A DNA stretch of 49,571 nt from Woeseiaceae bacterium (GCA_030066655.1 JASJBE010000012.1:1-49571), one strand, 5' to 3'. Shown: positions 34,368 to 43,334, counted from the first letter of the stretch. The notes: generated by a model not told the origin, from the letters alone. Translations and numbers: made by a program.

Positions 34368-35450
34368 CTACTCGCCAGTGCGACTGATCGTAACCAGTAT
34401 CGGGTAGTGATCCGAGATCCCGCTCATGTCGATTGTGTCAAAACGCTTCGGCGCGAGAATGCCCGGTTCGAGCTCCCGACTCTGTTCGGGCGCATTTTTT
34501 GGTATCGCGACCGAGTTGGCGTCGAGCGTCCAGCCGTCGCCATCTGACCAGATCACCATGTCCAGGAAGGACCAGTCGTCGCGCGGCTGGAAATACGACG
34601 TGCCGAGGCAACCTTCGCAGCCCACTTCATGAGCAATGGTCCACTCATCGCGGACGAAGCGCCCGAACATGTCTTTGTCGGCGTTCTCGACGGATGTCGT
34701 GTTGAAGTCGCCCGCGGCGAAAGTCGGTCGATTGTCCGGCAGTGAGCGCTTGATTGCATTCAGGTGCCGATAGGCGACTTCCCGCATCTCCGTCGGGTGA
34801 AATGGTGCGGGGAAGTGCACGGAGAGGCCGGTCAGCGTCGTCCCGTCCGGCAGCTCGAAATCAGCCTGCAGCACACCGCGCGTATCCTGTTGCCGCTCTC
34901 TCGGGACGTTGTCGTCGAAGCGCAGATCGTGCAGCACCGGCTCACCGGCAAGCGGCAGGCGTGACAGGAAGGCAACGTCGATGCCGCGCAGGTCCTGACC
35001 CTCGAGCAGGATGGCGGGACCGTAGCCGGCGGCCTCGAGATGCTCGACACGCAAGCGCTCGAGGATGGAGAGATTCTCAACTTCCTGCAGTGCGACGATA
35101 TCCGGGCCGCGTCCGTCGTTTACCTGCAGTATGGCGCTCGCGACACGCTCGAGCTTGATGGCCAGCGCCTCTTCGTTCCAGTCCCACTCGAGGCACTGGC
35201 GACGCCACCGGTCGACCTCGATCTCATTGCATTCGGCGATATGTGCCTCGTCCTGTTTCATGGCCAGCGGCAGAAAGGTCTTGTCGTCCTTGCTGGCATC
35301 GTCGCTGGTATCGAACAGGTTTTCGACATTGAACGCCATGATCGAGACTGGCGATACGGAGGCAGCCGACACCGTCTCGGGCGGCGCCTCGACGTCCGAG
35401 GTGCAGGCCGTCAGACAGGCGGCGCCTATCGCAAGCTTCAGTTTGTTCAC
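34368..35450 (-). CDS. Endonuclease/exonuclease/phosphatase-family lipoprotein
   Basis: A 360-residue protein of the DNase I-like EEP superfamily. It has a lipobox LTAC (Cys16), so it is membrane-anchored outside the cytosol. Catalytic blocks are in order: NVENLFD (41-47), ALQEVEN (120-126, metal-binding Glu), the LSVHFPAP block with catalytic His (about 212), AGDFN (246-250) and SDHYP (about 348). Members hydrolyse phosphodiester or phosphomonoester bonds in nucleic acids, phosphoinositides or other phosphates. Its place between the OAR receptor and deoD suggests a surface or periplasmic nuclease/phosphatase feeding nucleoside uptake (inference). Confidence 0.88.
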   Translation of the reverse strand: MNKLKLAIGAACLTACTSDVEAPPETVSAASVSPVSIMAFNVENLFDTSDDASKDDKTFLPLAMKQDEAHIAECNEIEVDRWRRQCLEWDWNEEALAIKLERVASAILQVNDGRGPDIVALQEVENLSILERLRVEHLEAAGYGPAILLEGQDLRGIDVAFLSRLPLAGEPVLHDLRFDDNVPRERQQDTRGVLQADFELPDGTTLTGLSVHFPAPFHPTEMREVAYRHLNAIKRSLPDNRPTFAAGDFNTTSVENADKDMFGRFVRDEWTIAHEVGCEGCLGTSYFQPRDDWSFLDMVIWSDGDGWTLDANSVAIPKNAPEQSRELEPGILAPKRFDTIDMSGISDHYPILVTISRTGE

Positions 35451-35452
35451 GC

Positions 35453-36349
35453 TTAGTCCTCCAGTGGGGATGGGGCCCGGTAGAACGGGGGCCTCTTTCT
35501 CTCGACGGTGACGACAGCCGCCGAACGATCGGCGTTGATGGCGGCCGACTCGGCGTTGGGTATGCGCCCGAGCGACTGCCTTTCAGGCTTGCGGTTCAGA
35601 GCGTCGAACCAGCTCTCGCCCTGTTGCCGGTTGTACCAGTACAGCGCGCGATAGGTCAGGATAACGGCCGTGTCGCCGTGCAGGTCTATCGCCGTCGGTT
35701 GCCAGAACCAGCTCTTTGACTTCGGCGCGGCGACGACGTCGCTTCGCCTCGGCGGCGGCAGGCTGCGAATCTCGCCGAGGCGGGTCGCCGTGACGGTGTC
35801 GTCCTCTTCCGGCCGCAGCGGAACCGAGTAGAGCACCGGGGGCAGGTCCCGTTTCGACAGCAGCAGCACGCGTTCGTTTTCAATGTCGACCGTGACGGAC
35901 TCCACGTCCCGGGGACCGTCGGGGAAACGCAGCTCGATCTCCCACGCTGTGTCGCTCCTGACCTTGTCGTCATCGCCGAGGTCGGGCTCCTCGACAATGT
36001 AGAGGATTACCGACTTGCGTCGGCGCATGTTGTCGCCCACATCCGCAATCAACAGGTATGGCTTGCCGTCAAGCGTGAACGAACTCATGTCCTCCCAGTC
36101 GCGATTCCTCGCGTCTTCGAGTGTCAGTCGACCCCGCTTTTGACCCGCTCTGTCGAAAGCGTACACCCGCGGCTTGCCATCGTCGTTGTGAACCCACATG
36201 AGATCGGGGTCGCGTTGCGATCGTGCCAGCCCGGACGCCTCGTCGACTTCCGGAATGTCGATTCGCCCGATGAGCTCGAGCCTCGGCTCGGCAGTCCCAG
36301 CGGTGCACGCGGTGAGAAAAACGAAGGGTGTGAGCAGGCTGAGTCTCAT
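35453..36349 (-). CDS. Exported beta-propeller-like protein, probable lipoprotein
   Basis: A 298-residue protein with a lipobox-like signal (PFVFLTAC, Cys15). It carries the recognisable set EASGLARSQRDPDLMWVHNDDG, NRDWEDMSSF, LLIADVGDNMRRRKS and ESVTVDIENERVLLLSKR, the blade pattern of a widespread uncharacterised beta-propeller family with some resemblance to esterase-like phytases. Acidic residues at DWED and DVGDN could bind calcium. It lies two bases upstream of the EEP lipoprotein gene on the same strand, so the two are co-expressed and may act on the same phosphorylated substrate. Confidence 0.72.
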   Translation of the reverse strand: MRLSLLTPFVFLTACTAGTAEPRLELIGRIDIPEVDEASGLARSQRDPDLMWVHNDDGKPRVYAFDRAGQKRGRLTLEDARNRDWEDMSSFTLDGKPYLLIADVGDNMRRRKSVILYIVEEPDLGDDDKVRSDTAWEIELRFPDGPRDVESVTVDIENERVLLLSKRDLPPVLYSVPLRPEEDDTVTATRLGEIRSLPPPRRSDVVAAPKSKSWFWQPTAIDLHGDTAVILTYRALYWYNRQQGESWFDALNRKPERQSLGRIPNAESAAINADRSAAVVTVERKRPPFYRAPSPLED

Positions 36350-36468
36350 AGCCCACAGTGTATCGGCAGATCGCCCCCAGTAAACGGTTTATGCGGTCCG
36401 AAACGAGGCACAACACTCCCAAAATGCGCCGCAGAGGAGTATCGTTCGTGGATTCCAACGAGGTTCTT

Positions 36469-37173
36469 ATGGCCAAACATATCAATGCGGCCCCGGATGA
36501 CTTTGCCAGCACGGTTCTGATGCCCGGGGACCCAATAAGAGCGCAGTACATCGCCGAGACCTATCTCGACGATGTCCGGCGCGTCACCGACGTCCGTAAC
36601 ATGTGGGGATTCACCGGCACCTACCAAGGTGATCCAATATCGGTCATGGCGCACGGCATGGGCATACCGTCGGCGTCCATCTACGTTCACGAACTTTTGA
36701 GCGACTACGGCGTCGAGCGCATCATGCGCGTCGGCAGCTGCGGTACGACCCATCCCGACGTCAAGCTCCGGGATCTCGTTATCGCGCAGGGCGCGTCCAC
36801 CGATTCCGGCGTCAATCGCATGCGCTTCGGTGGCTACGACTTCGCGGCGCTGGCGACTTTCGATCTCGTCAGGAAAGCGGTAAACACTGCCGAGCGACTC
36901 GACGTGCGCTATCACGTGGGCAATGTCTTCAGCGCCGACCTTTTCTACACGCCGGACCCGGACATGTTCCAGACGATGGCGAAGTACCAGGTCTACGGTG
37001 TCGAAATGGAAGCCGCCGGTATCTTCCCGATCTGCGCGGAGTTCGGCGCCGAGTGTCTCGCGATCTGCACGGTCAGTGACGACATCATCGGTGGCGACGC
37101 GCTGACGACCGATGAGCGAGCGACGACCTTCGATGAGATGATCAAGGTCGGGCTCGAGACGGCGGTGGCCTGA
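36469..37173 (+). CDS. deoD: Purine-nucleoside phosphorylase
   Basis: A 234-residue hexameric-type phosphorylase that splits purine (deoxy)ribonucleosides with phosphate. Visible motifs: [17 protein letters not shown] (phosphate-binding), [35 protein letters not shown] and [15 protein letters not shown] with the catalytic Asp. The start at 36469 ([15 protein letters not shown]) has AACGAGG upstream; longer readings are unsupported. It begins the deoD-deoC-ALDH-ALDH-half run. Confidence 0.97.
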   Translation: MAKHINAAPDDFASTVLMPGDPIRAQYIAETYLDDVRRVTDVRNMWGFTGTYQGDPISVMAHGMGIPSASIYVHELLSDYGVERIMRVGSCGTTHPDVKLRDLVIAQGASTDSGVNRMRFGGYDFAALATFDLVRKAVNTAERLDVRYHVGNVFSADLFYTPDPDMFQTMAKYQVYGVEMEAAGIFPICAEFGAECLAICTVSDDIIGGDALTTDERATTFDEMIKVGLETAVA

Positions 37174-37174
37174 G

Positions 37175-38110
37175 ATGGGTTCCGCGAACGTTACCACTCT
37201 GCCAACGGCGGGCCGGCTGCCGGACCTGAGCCGCGTGCCGGCCGTGGACGAAGTCGGTGTCAATGAACGCGTCGCCCGCTTCCAGTCCCGCAGCATCAAG
37301 GCGAAGGCGAAGATCGACGGCCTCAAGCTGACGCTCGCCATGATCGACCTGACGACGCTGGAGGGCCAGGACACACCCGGCAAGGTGCGGCAGTTGTGCC
37401 AGAAGGCGATCCACCTGCACGACTCGATGCCGGGTCTGCCGCACGTGGCCGCGGTCTGCGTGTACCCCACGATGGTGTCGGTCGCCAAGGAGTCGCTTAA
37501 GGGTCACGACATCAACATCGCGTCGGTAGCAACGGCGTTTCCGAGCGGCATGTCCTCCCTGGACATCAAGCTGAACGATACTCGCATCGCCGTCGAGGCC
37601 GGCGCGAACGAGATCGACATGGTGATTTCCCGCGGCGCGTTTCTCGCCGGGGACTACCAGCACGTTTTCGACGAGATTGTCGCGGTCAAGGAGGCCTGCG
37701 GGGATGCGCACCTCAAGGTCATCCTCGAGACCGGTGAGCTCGGCACGCTGGACCGGGTGCGTCGGGCCAGCGAACTCGCGATGCACGCCGGCGCCGACTT
37801 CATCAAGACGTCCACCGGCAAGATCCAGCCGGCGGCGACGATGCAGGTGACGCTGACCATGCTGCAGGCGATCCGGGACTACTACTACGAGACGGGTCGC
37901 ATGGTCGGCATGAAGCCGGCCGGCGGCATTTCCAGCGCCAAGCTCGCTCTGCATTATCTCGTCATGTTGCAGGAGACGCTGGGCAATGCGTGGATGACGC
38001 CGGAGTGGTTCCGCTTCGGTGCGAGTTCGCTCGCAAACGACGTCTTGATGCAACTGAAAAAACAGGAGACCGGTGTCTACCAGTCTCCCGACTACTTTTC
38101 CAAGGACTGA
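37175..38110 (+). CDS. deoC: Deoxyribose-phosphate aldolase (long form)
   Basis: A 311-residue aldolase converting deoxyribose 5-phosphate to acetaldehyde and glyceraldehyde 3-phosphate. The Schiff-base lysine lies in ADFIKTSTGK near residue 212, the proton-relay lysine in HLKVILETGEL and the C-terminal lysine in GMKPAGGIS. It is longer than E. coli DeoC (259 aa) with an N-terminal extension, as in eukaryotic-like DERA. The start is one base after the deoD stop. Its acetaldehyde is the likely substrate of the dehydrogenase encoded next. Confidence 0.97.
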   Translation: MGSANVTTLPTAGRLPDLSRVPAVDEVGVNERVARFQSRSIKAKAKIDGLKLTLAMIDLTTLEGQDTPGKVRQLCQKAIHLHDSMPGLPHVAAVCVYPTMVSVAKESLKGHDINIASVATAFPSGMSSLDIKLNDTRIAVEAGANEIDMVISRGAFLAGDYQHVFDEIVAVKEACGDAHLKVILETGELGTLDRVRRASELAMHAGADFIKTSTGKIQPAATMQVTLTMLQAIRDYYYETGRMVGMKPAGGISSAKLALHYLVMLQETLGNAWMTPEWFRFGASSLANDVLMQLKKQETGVYQSPDYFSKD

Positions 38111-38112
38111 TC

Positions 38113-39585
38113 ATGGCAACACCAGAGAACGAGTTGGCTTTCGACGGCGGCTGGGACTACGCGCCGGCGCCCGAGAGCACAGACCACATCTCGATAAAGA
38201 AACGCTACGAGCTGTTCATCGACGGGGAATTCGTCAAGCCTGAGGGCGGCAAGTACTTCGAGACCGTCAACCCCGCGACCGAGGAGCGGCTGTCCCGCGT
38301 CGCTGAAGCGTCGACCGCCGACGTCGACAAGGCCGTCAAGGCCGCGCGCACGGCGTACACGAAAGTCTGGTCGAAGATGAAGCCCGCGGAACGCGGCAAG
38401 TACATCTACCGCATCGCGCGCATCATGCAGGAGCGTGCGCGCGAGTTTGCGACGATCGAGTCCTTAGACGGCGGCAAACCGATTCGCGAGTCGCGCGACA
38501 TCGACATTCCGCTGTCCGCTGCGCATTTCTTCTACTACGCCGGCTGGGCGGACAAGCTCGAATACGCGTTTCCAGGCCGCAAGCCGAAGCCGTTGGGCGT
38601 CGCCGGTCAGATCATCCCGTGGAACTTCCCGCTGCTGATGGCAGCATGGAAAATCGCGCCGGCGCTGGCCTGCGGCAATACCGTTGTGATCAAGCCGGCA
38701 GAGACGACCCCGCTGACCGCGATGAAGCTTGCCGAAGTCATCGCCGATGCCGGCCTGCCGCCGGGCGTCGTCAATATCGTCACCGGCGCCGGTAAGACCG
38801 GCGCCGATATCGTTGAACATCCCGGCATCGACAAGATCGCGTTCACCGGTTCGACCGAGGTCGGCCGGATCATCCAGAAGGCGCTGGCGGGTACGCGCAA
38901 GAGCTACACGCTGGAGCTGGGCGGTAAAGCAGCCAACATTATCTTTGCGGATGCGGCGCTCGACCAGGCGGTGGAGGGCATCGTCAACGGCATCTTCTTC
39001 AACCAGGGGCACGTCTGCTGCGCCGGCTCGCGTCTGCTCGTGCAGGAGTCCGTTGCGGACGAGGTGATTCGGCGATTGAAAGACCGCATGGCGACGCTGC
39101 GGGTCGGCAACCCGCTCGACAAGAACACGGACATAGGCGCCATCAACTCCCGGCAGCAGCTCGACACGATCCAGAAGTACTTGAAGATCGGCAAGGAGGA
39201 GGGCGCCGAGATCTACCAGAGTGCCGCGCGCCTGCCGAAGAAGGGCTTCTTCTGCAAGCCGACGCTGTTTACCGGCGTCTCGCAGTCGAACCGCGTCGTG
39301 CAGGAGGAGATCTTCGGGCCCGTACTCGCTGTCCAGACCTTCCGGACCTTCAATGAGGCGATCGCGAAAGCGAACAACACGCCCTACGGTCTGTCGGGTG
39401 GTGTCTGGACCGACAAGGGCGCCAAGATCTTCAAGATGACGCAGGACATTCGCGCCGGCGTCATCTGGGCGAACACGTTCAACAAGTTCGATCCGACGTC
39501 ACCTTTTGGTGGCTACAAGGAGAGCGGCGTCGGACGCGAAGGCGGCCTGCACGGCCTCGACGCCTACCTGAGACTGGAGGCCTGA
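38113..39585 (+). CDS. NAD(P)-dependent aldehyde dehydrogenase
   Basis: A 490-residue ALDH with the complete catalytic set: GQIIPWNFPLLMAAWK with the oxyanion Asn, FTGSTEVGRIIQ (coenzyme fold), LELGGKAANIIF with the general-base Glu (about 265) and NQGHVCCAGSRL with the catalytic Cys (about 299). It follows deoC by two bases and precedes a non-catalytic ALDH half by one base. In this operon it should oxidise the acetaldehyde released by DeoC to acetate, or another aldehyde from deoxyribose breakdown. Two adjacent cysteines at the active site are a common variant. Confidence 0.94.
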   Translation: MATPENELAFDGGWDYAPAPESTDHISIKKRYELFIDGEFVKPEGGKYFETVNPATEERLSRVAEASTADVDKAVKAARTAYTKVWSKMKPAERGKYIYRIARIMQERAREFATIESLDGGKPIRESRDIDIPLSAAHFFYYAGWADKLEYAFPGRKPKPLGVAGQIIPWNFPLLMAAWKIAPALACGNTVVIKPAETTPLTAMKLAEVIADAGLPPGVVNIVTGAGKTGADIVEHPGIDKIAFTGSTEVGRIIQKALAGTRKSYTLELGGKAANIIFADAALDQAVEGIVNGIFFNQGHVCCAGSRLLVQESVADEVIRRLKDRMATLRVGNPLDKNTDIGAINSRQQLDTIQKYLKIGKEEGAEIYQSAARLPKKGFFCKPTLFTGVSQSNRVVQEEIFGPVLAVQTFRTFNEAIAKANNTPYGLSGGVWTDKGAKIFKMTQDIRAGVIWANTFNKFDPTSPFGGYKESGVGREGGLHGLDAYLRLEA

Positions 39586-39586
39586 T

Positions 39587-40447
39587 ATGAGCAGATTGTC
39601 GGTTGCCAAGACCTACAAGATTTACATCGGCGGCAAGTTCCCGAGAACCGAATCGGGCCGCTACTTCCCGCTGCATGACGGACAAGGCCACGTCATCGCC
39701 AATATCTGTCGCGGCAGCCGCAAGGACTTTCGTAACGCCGTCGTCGCTGCGCGTAAGGCACAGCCGGGCTGGGCGGGCGCCAGCGCCTACCTGCGTGGAC
39801 AGATCATCTATCGCATCGCCGAGATGCTGGAAGGCCGGCGCGAACAGTTCATCGCCGAACTGAAACAGCAGGGTTTGACCGCGAGCGCGGCCGAGAAGGA
39901 AGTCGATGCGGCCATCGATCGGCTCATCTACTACGCGGGCTGGGCGGACAAGTACCAGCAGGTGTTCAGCGCCGTGAACCCCGTCAGTTCGTCGCACTTT
40001 AATTTCTCGGTCCTGGAGCCCACCGGCGTCGTTGGCGTACTCGCTCCGGATGACACGAGCCTGCTTGGCCTCGTGTCGAACGTTGCGCCGTGCATCGTCG
40101 GCGGCAACACCTGCGTCGTGCTGGCATCGGAATCGAAACCGCTGTGCGCGGTCAGTTTCGCCGAAGTTCTGCACTCATCGGACGTGCCCGCCGGCGTCGT
40201 CAACATACTGACCGGGTATCGTGAAGAACTGACGGGCCAGTTCGCTTCGCACATGGACGTCAATGCGATTGTCTACTGCGATGGGTCAAAGAAAGTGGCG
40301 ACGGCTATCCAGACGGCCGCCGCGGACAACATCAAGCGAGTCGTCTCGCGCGTCAATACCGACTGGGCAAAGGACAAAGCTCAAGACCCGTACCTGATCA
40401 AACAGACCCAGGAGGTCAAGACGACCTGGCACCCGATCGGTTCCTGA
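39587..40447 (+). CDS. Non-catalytic aldehyde dehydrogenase half-protein (ALDH16-like second domain)
   Basis: A 286-residue protein homologous to the N-terminal coenzyme-binding part of an ALDH (YKIYIGGKFPRTESGRYFPL; EPTGVVGVLAPDDTSLLGLVSN; PAGVVNILTGYREEL). It ends before the positions where the catalytic Glu and Cys would be, and no further ALDH sequence follows. The key LxPWN-type motif is also lost (LAPDDTS). It is not a frameshift remnant: the frame is clean and the gene is immediately behind the intact ALDH. ALDH16 proteins have a normal ALDH domain fused to a second, non-catalytic one, so this may be the split form of that arrangement, acting as a structural or substrate-handling subunit. 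Confidence 0.85.
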   Translation: MSRLSVAKTYKIYIGGKFPRTESGRYFPLHDGQGHVIANICRGSRKDFRNAVVAARKAQPGWAGASAYLRGQIIYRIAEMLEGRREQFIAELKQQGLTASAAEKEVDAAIDRLIYYAGWADKYQQVFSAVNPVSSSHFNFSVLEPTGVVGVLAPDDTSLLGLVSNVAPCIVGGNTCVVLASESKPLCAVSFAEVLHSSDVPAGVVNILTGYREELTGQFASHMDVNAIVYCDGSKKVATAIQTAAADNIKRVVSRVNTDWAKDKAQDPYLIKQTQEVKTTWHPIGS

Positions 40448-40560
40448 ACTTCCGAGACTCTCTGGCTGTCTCAATGGCTGTTCGCCTCACGTCGGGTGGT
40501 GCTGCGCTGTTCGCCTGACAGCGCGTCGCCGGATCCGACCCATGCACAAAGGGAGAGCTA

Positions 40561-41283
40561 ATGAACGATGTTCATGTTCGTATTGGGGTTTTGTTTCTCG
40601 CGCTGCTGGGTAGCTCCGGTTGTGCCTCCTACACGACGCCCGGCGGCCCCGTCGATCTGACCGGTATCCAGTCGGCAGACATTCAGGAGCTGATGTCCCG
40701 CGAGCCCGCCGCGGTTTTTCCTGCATCACTGTCATTTGCCCGCGTGCAGTCGCCCACCTATCGGTCGATGACCGCAGAGACCTTCGGCAGCGGTTCGTTC
40801 CTTGTGGTCTCGAACCGCGAATTCATGACGGATGCGACGTTGGAGACGATGTCCGATTGGGAGGCCGTTCACGGTATCGCGCCGCTGACGCGTCTGCTGA
40901 TTCCCGCCAGCCTCGATGACATTGATGACCTGCGTACAGCGAGTGCCAGGCTGAAGGCCGACATGCTGATTGTCTTTACGCTTGATACGACCTTCCGCGT
41001 CGATGGCAAGTCGATTGGACCATTGAGCGTCATTTCCTTAGGCCTTATGCGGGACAGGGAGACGATCGTCAGCACGACAGCCTCTGCCGTGTTCGTCGAT
41101 GTGCGGACCGGGTTCATCTACGGCGTCGCCGAGGCAACGGCCAGCGAGACGCAGACGACCAGCGCCTGGGGCACTGTTAACGCGGCGGACCAGGGTCGGC
41201 TGAGTACCGAGCAACAGGCCTTCGATGACATGCTGCGAGAGCTGGCCAGGACCTGGAAAGGCATTGTCGCCGAGCACCGCTGA
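40561..41283 (+). CDS. Lipoprotein of unknown function
   Basis: A 240-residue lipoprotein with signal and lipobox LGSSGC (Cys near residue 21). The mature part has a mixed alpha/beta look (SLSFARVQSPTYRS, ADMLIVFTLDTTFRVDGK, TASAVFVDVRTGFIYGVAEAT) reminiscent of periplasmic proteins that deliver or sense surface components, but I recognise no family. AAGGGAGA precedes the ATG. It follows the ALDH half by 113 bases and may be a separate transcript. Confidence 0.72.
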   Translation: MNDVHVRIGVLFLALLGSSGCASYTTPGGPVDLTGIQSADIQELMSREPAAVFPASLSFARVQSPTYRSMTAETFGSGSFLVVSNREFMTDATLETMSDWEAVHGIAPLTRLLIPASLDDIDDLRTASARLKADMLIVFTLDTTFRVDGKSIGPLSVISLGLMRDRETIVSTTASAVFVDVRTGFIYGVAEATASETQTTSAWGTVNAADQGRLSTEQQAFDDMLRELARTWKGIVAEHR

Positions 41284-41304
41284 GCCCCATCAATTAGCCG
41301 GTCT

Positions 41305-41691
41305 TCAAGTTTCGAAGGGCGGCCGGCTGTCGATCATGATGGCATCCAGTCGTCGCTGGGCACGTCTCGGGTTCTTAAGGTCGCTCTGCTCCAGCATTTC
41401 ACAGCCGTCATTGACCATGTCTTCGATGCTGACCGGATAGAAGCGGCAGTCTTCGGGACGGTCTTCGTAGATATCGCAGGTAAACTTGCTGCCGCAGTCC
41501 GAAGTCTTGAGCCACGGGCAACGATCGAAATAGTCTCCGGTGTCCGGATCAATCCACAGCTTGCCGTCGACGACGAGCCTCGCGATGTCGGGTCGATAGG
41601 TCTCCCAGCGCTCGATGTCTTCCGCCGACGCCGATAAGCCGCTGCCGCCCCAGTTCTGGCAACACCGACCGCATGAATTGCAGTCCTTCAT
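41305..41691 (-). CDS. YkgJ-family cysteine-cluster protein
   Basis: A 128-residue protein starting MKDCNSCGRCCQNWGG with further cysteines (FDRCPWL, SDCGSKFTCDIYEDRPEDCRFYP). This is the zinc/iron-chelating cysteine-cluster pattern of the YkgJ family (formerly UPF0153). Function is not established. The start at 41691 is set by the CxxCGRCC motif; upstream in-frame sequence has no family likeness. Confidence 0.88.
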   Translation of the reverse strand: MKDCNSCGRCCQNWGGSGLSASAEDIERWETYRPDIARLVVDGKLWIDPDTGDYFDRCPWLKTSDCGSKFTCDIYEDRPEDCRFYPVSIEDMVNDGCEMLEQSDLKNPRRAQRRLDAIMIDSRPPFET

Positions 41692-41811
41692 GCCTCCAGA
41701 GTACAGCAATTCTTGGCCTTGGAGTGCGACTGAGCGGGTACGCATCCGGGGTGACAGACCGGGTGGTAGACTCGGGCGCTCGTGCACTCGCCTGGCAGGA
41801 CCGATTGCCCC

Positions 41812-42225
41812 ATGACAATACCGCTCAAGTATTTCGGCAGCGACGATGACGTCAGGCCCGGCGATCGAATCGAATACACCACGCTGCCGTTGCGACGCAA
41901 GAAGCAGGGCACGGTCGTATGGATTCCCGAAAAGACGGCGCTCGAACTCGACGCCGAGCGCAAACAACCCCAGGACTGGCTGATCAAGTTCGACGACGGC
42001 ACATTCACAGGATGGATGTATCACCCGGAAGAGATGCAGCCGCCGAAGCGACTACGACTTATCGAGCGCAGCTCAGATTACGAGCCGGTTTCAAACGAGG
42101 AACTCGAAAAGCAGGACAACGAGATCTCGAGTCAGATGGGCGTGCTCGAACAGGCGGCGGGCTGTGCTTTTGTTATCCTGCTCGTCGTTTCCGCCATCGT
42201 ATTCGCCGTGTCCCTGTTCTCGTGA
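41812..42225 (+). CDS. Small C-terminally anchored membrane protein
   Basis: A 137-residue protein: the cytosolic part has an SH3-like or Tudor-like strand-rich look (VRPGDRIEYTTLPLRRKKQGTVVWIP, DWLIKFDDGTFTGWMYHPEEM) and a C-terminal membrane helix (AAGCAFVILLVVSAIVFAVSLFS). Family not recognised. A GTG at 41782 could extend it by ten residues, but the ATG at 41812 starts a more natural protein. Confidence 0.68.
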   Translation: MTIPLKYFGSDDDVRPGDRIEYTTLPLRRKKQGTVVWIPEKTALELDAERKQPQDWLIKFDDGTFTGWMYHPEEMQPPKRLRLIERSSDYEPVSNEELEKQDNEISSQMGVLEQAAGCAFVILLVVSAIVFAVSLFS

Positions 42226-42327
42226 CGCCTGTTTACGCAGTTACTTTGATGGGAGTTGGGATACCTGTCACCGGTGAACGCTGGCGGGCCCTTGCCGGAC
42301 AACGCTCGGTTGAGCCAAGGACAACAG

Positions 42328-42726
42328 ATGGACAAGCAGAAAGCCGCCTCGGACTCACTACGCATCGATCGCTGGTTGTTCTTCTGTCGCTTCTTCAAGA
42401 CGCGCACGAAGGCATCGGATGCGGTCACCGGGGGACATGTGAAGGTGAACGACGAGCGAGTCACGCCGGGAACGCGCGTAAAGGTCGGTGACACGATCGA
42501 CGTCGTGCGTGATCGCCTGCATTTCCGCATGAAGGTGGCGGCCATTCCAGGCCGTCGCGGCCCGAGCGCGGAGGCCCGTGCGTGCTACATCGAAGATGAA
42601 GAGACGGCGAGACAACGCAACGAGCAGGTCGAGGCGCTGCGACAGGACCGTTACCTGTTGCCAAGGACCCGCGGTCGTCCGGACAAACACACGCGCCGCA
42701 AACTGCGGGAGCGCAAAGGCCAGTGA
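42328..42726 (+). CDS. hslR: S4-domain RNA-binding protein, Hsp15-like
   Basis: A 132-residue protein with an S4 RNA-binding domain (LRIDRWLFFCRFFKTRTKASDAVTGGHV, then KVNDERVTPGTRVKVGDTIDVVR) and a basic C-terminal tail (RGRPDKHTRRKLRERKGQ), the plan of Hsp15. Hsp15 binds stalled 50S subunits with nascent chains. The start at 42328 is behind CAAGGAC. It overlaps the following 2H phosphoesterase gene by four bases (GTGA). Confidence 0.9.
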   Translation: MDKQKAASDSLRIDRWLFFCRFFKTRTKASDAVTGGHVKVNDERVTPGTRVKVGDTIDVVRDRLHFRMKVAAIPGRRGPSAEARACYIEDEETARQRNEQVEALRQDRYLLPRTRGRPDKHTRRKLRERKGQ

Positions 42727-43334
42727 CAGAGCTGCGTTCAGACCAGCATGTCGATGGTGGTGCCATCGACTACGCTTCGGACCTGTCCACCTGGGAGAGC
42801 TGGCAGCGGGCCTACCTATTCGGCGTGCTGCTCATCCTGCCGCCAGCCGAGATCGCGGAGAAGTTCAACCGGCTGAGGCAACGCTACGATCCGGCGTCAG
42901 CCGCGATCAGTCCGGCCCACATCTCGGTGTCGAAACCGCTAGGTGCGGAGCTTAACGATGCGGTCCGCAAGGAAATCAGTACGATCCTGTCTCGCGTTGA
43001 GCCGTTCGAACTGCATTTTGAGAAACCGCATGCATCGCCCGACTACGCCGGCGTGTCTTACCCGGTCTACCCGCAGAATGCGATCGACCATTTGAAGCAG
43101 GTCGTACATCGAGCCTCCGTATTCGACGACGAAGAATACGAGCGCGAGAAGATTCCCGCGCATATGACCGTCGCCGAATTCATCTCAATCGAGGAAGGCC
43201 TGGCGCTGGCCCGGGAGCTCGAATCGGAGGCATCGAGAACGACGTTCACCTGCGACCGTTTGACGCTTGTCGTGCCCGACGAGCAGTTTCAATTTCACGA
43301 AGCGGCCTGTTTCACATTCGGCGGCGTCGGCTGA
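42723..43334 (+). CDS. 2'-5' RNA ligase-like (2H) phosphoesterase
   Basis: A 203-residue protein with two HxS/T motifs spaced as in the 2H superfamily: PAHISVSKP (about residue 64) and PAHMTVAEF (about residue 148). Members include LigT/ThpR and cyclic phosphodiesterases acting on RNA or cyclic nucleotides; the actual substrate is unknown. The start is GTG at 42723, inside the stop region of hslR, implying coupled translation and possibly related RNA roles. Confidence 0.85.
   Translation: MTELRSDQHVDGGAIDYASDLSTWESWQRAYLFGVLLILPPAEIAEKFNRLRQRYDPASAAISPAHISVSKPLGAELNDAVRKEISTILSRVEPFELHFEKPHASPDYAGVSYPVYPQNAIDHLKQVVHRASVFDDEEYEREKIPAHMTVAEFISIEEGLALARELESEASRTTFTCDRLTLVVPDEQFQFHEAACFTFGGVG

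Noticed and set aside
39587-40447. Frameshifted or truncated ALDH pseudogene
   Set aside because: The frame is clean, the gene is tightly coupled to the ALDH before it, and no C-terminal ALDH sequence follows in any frame.
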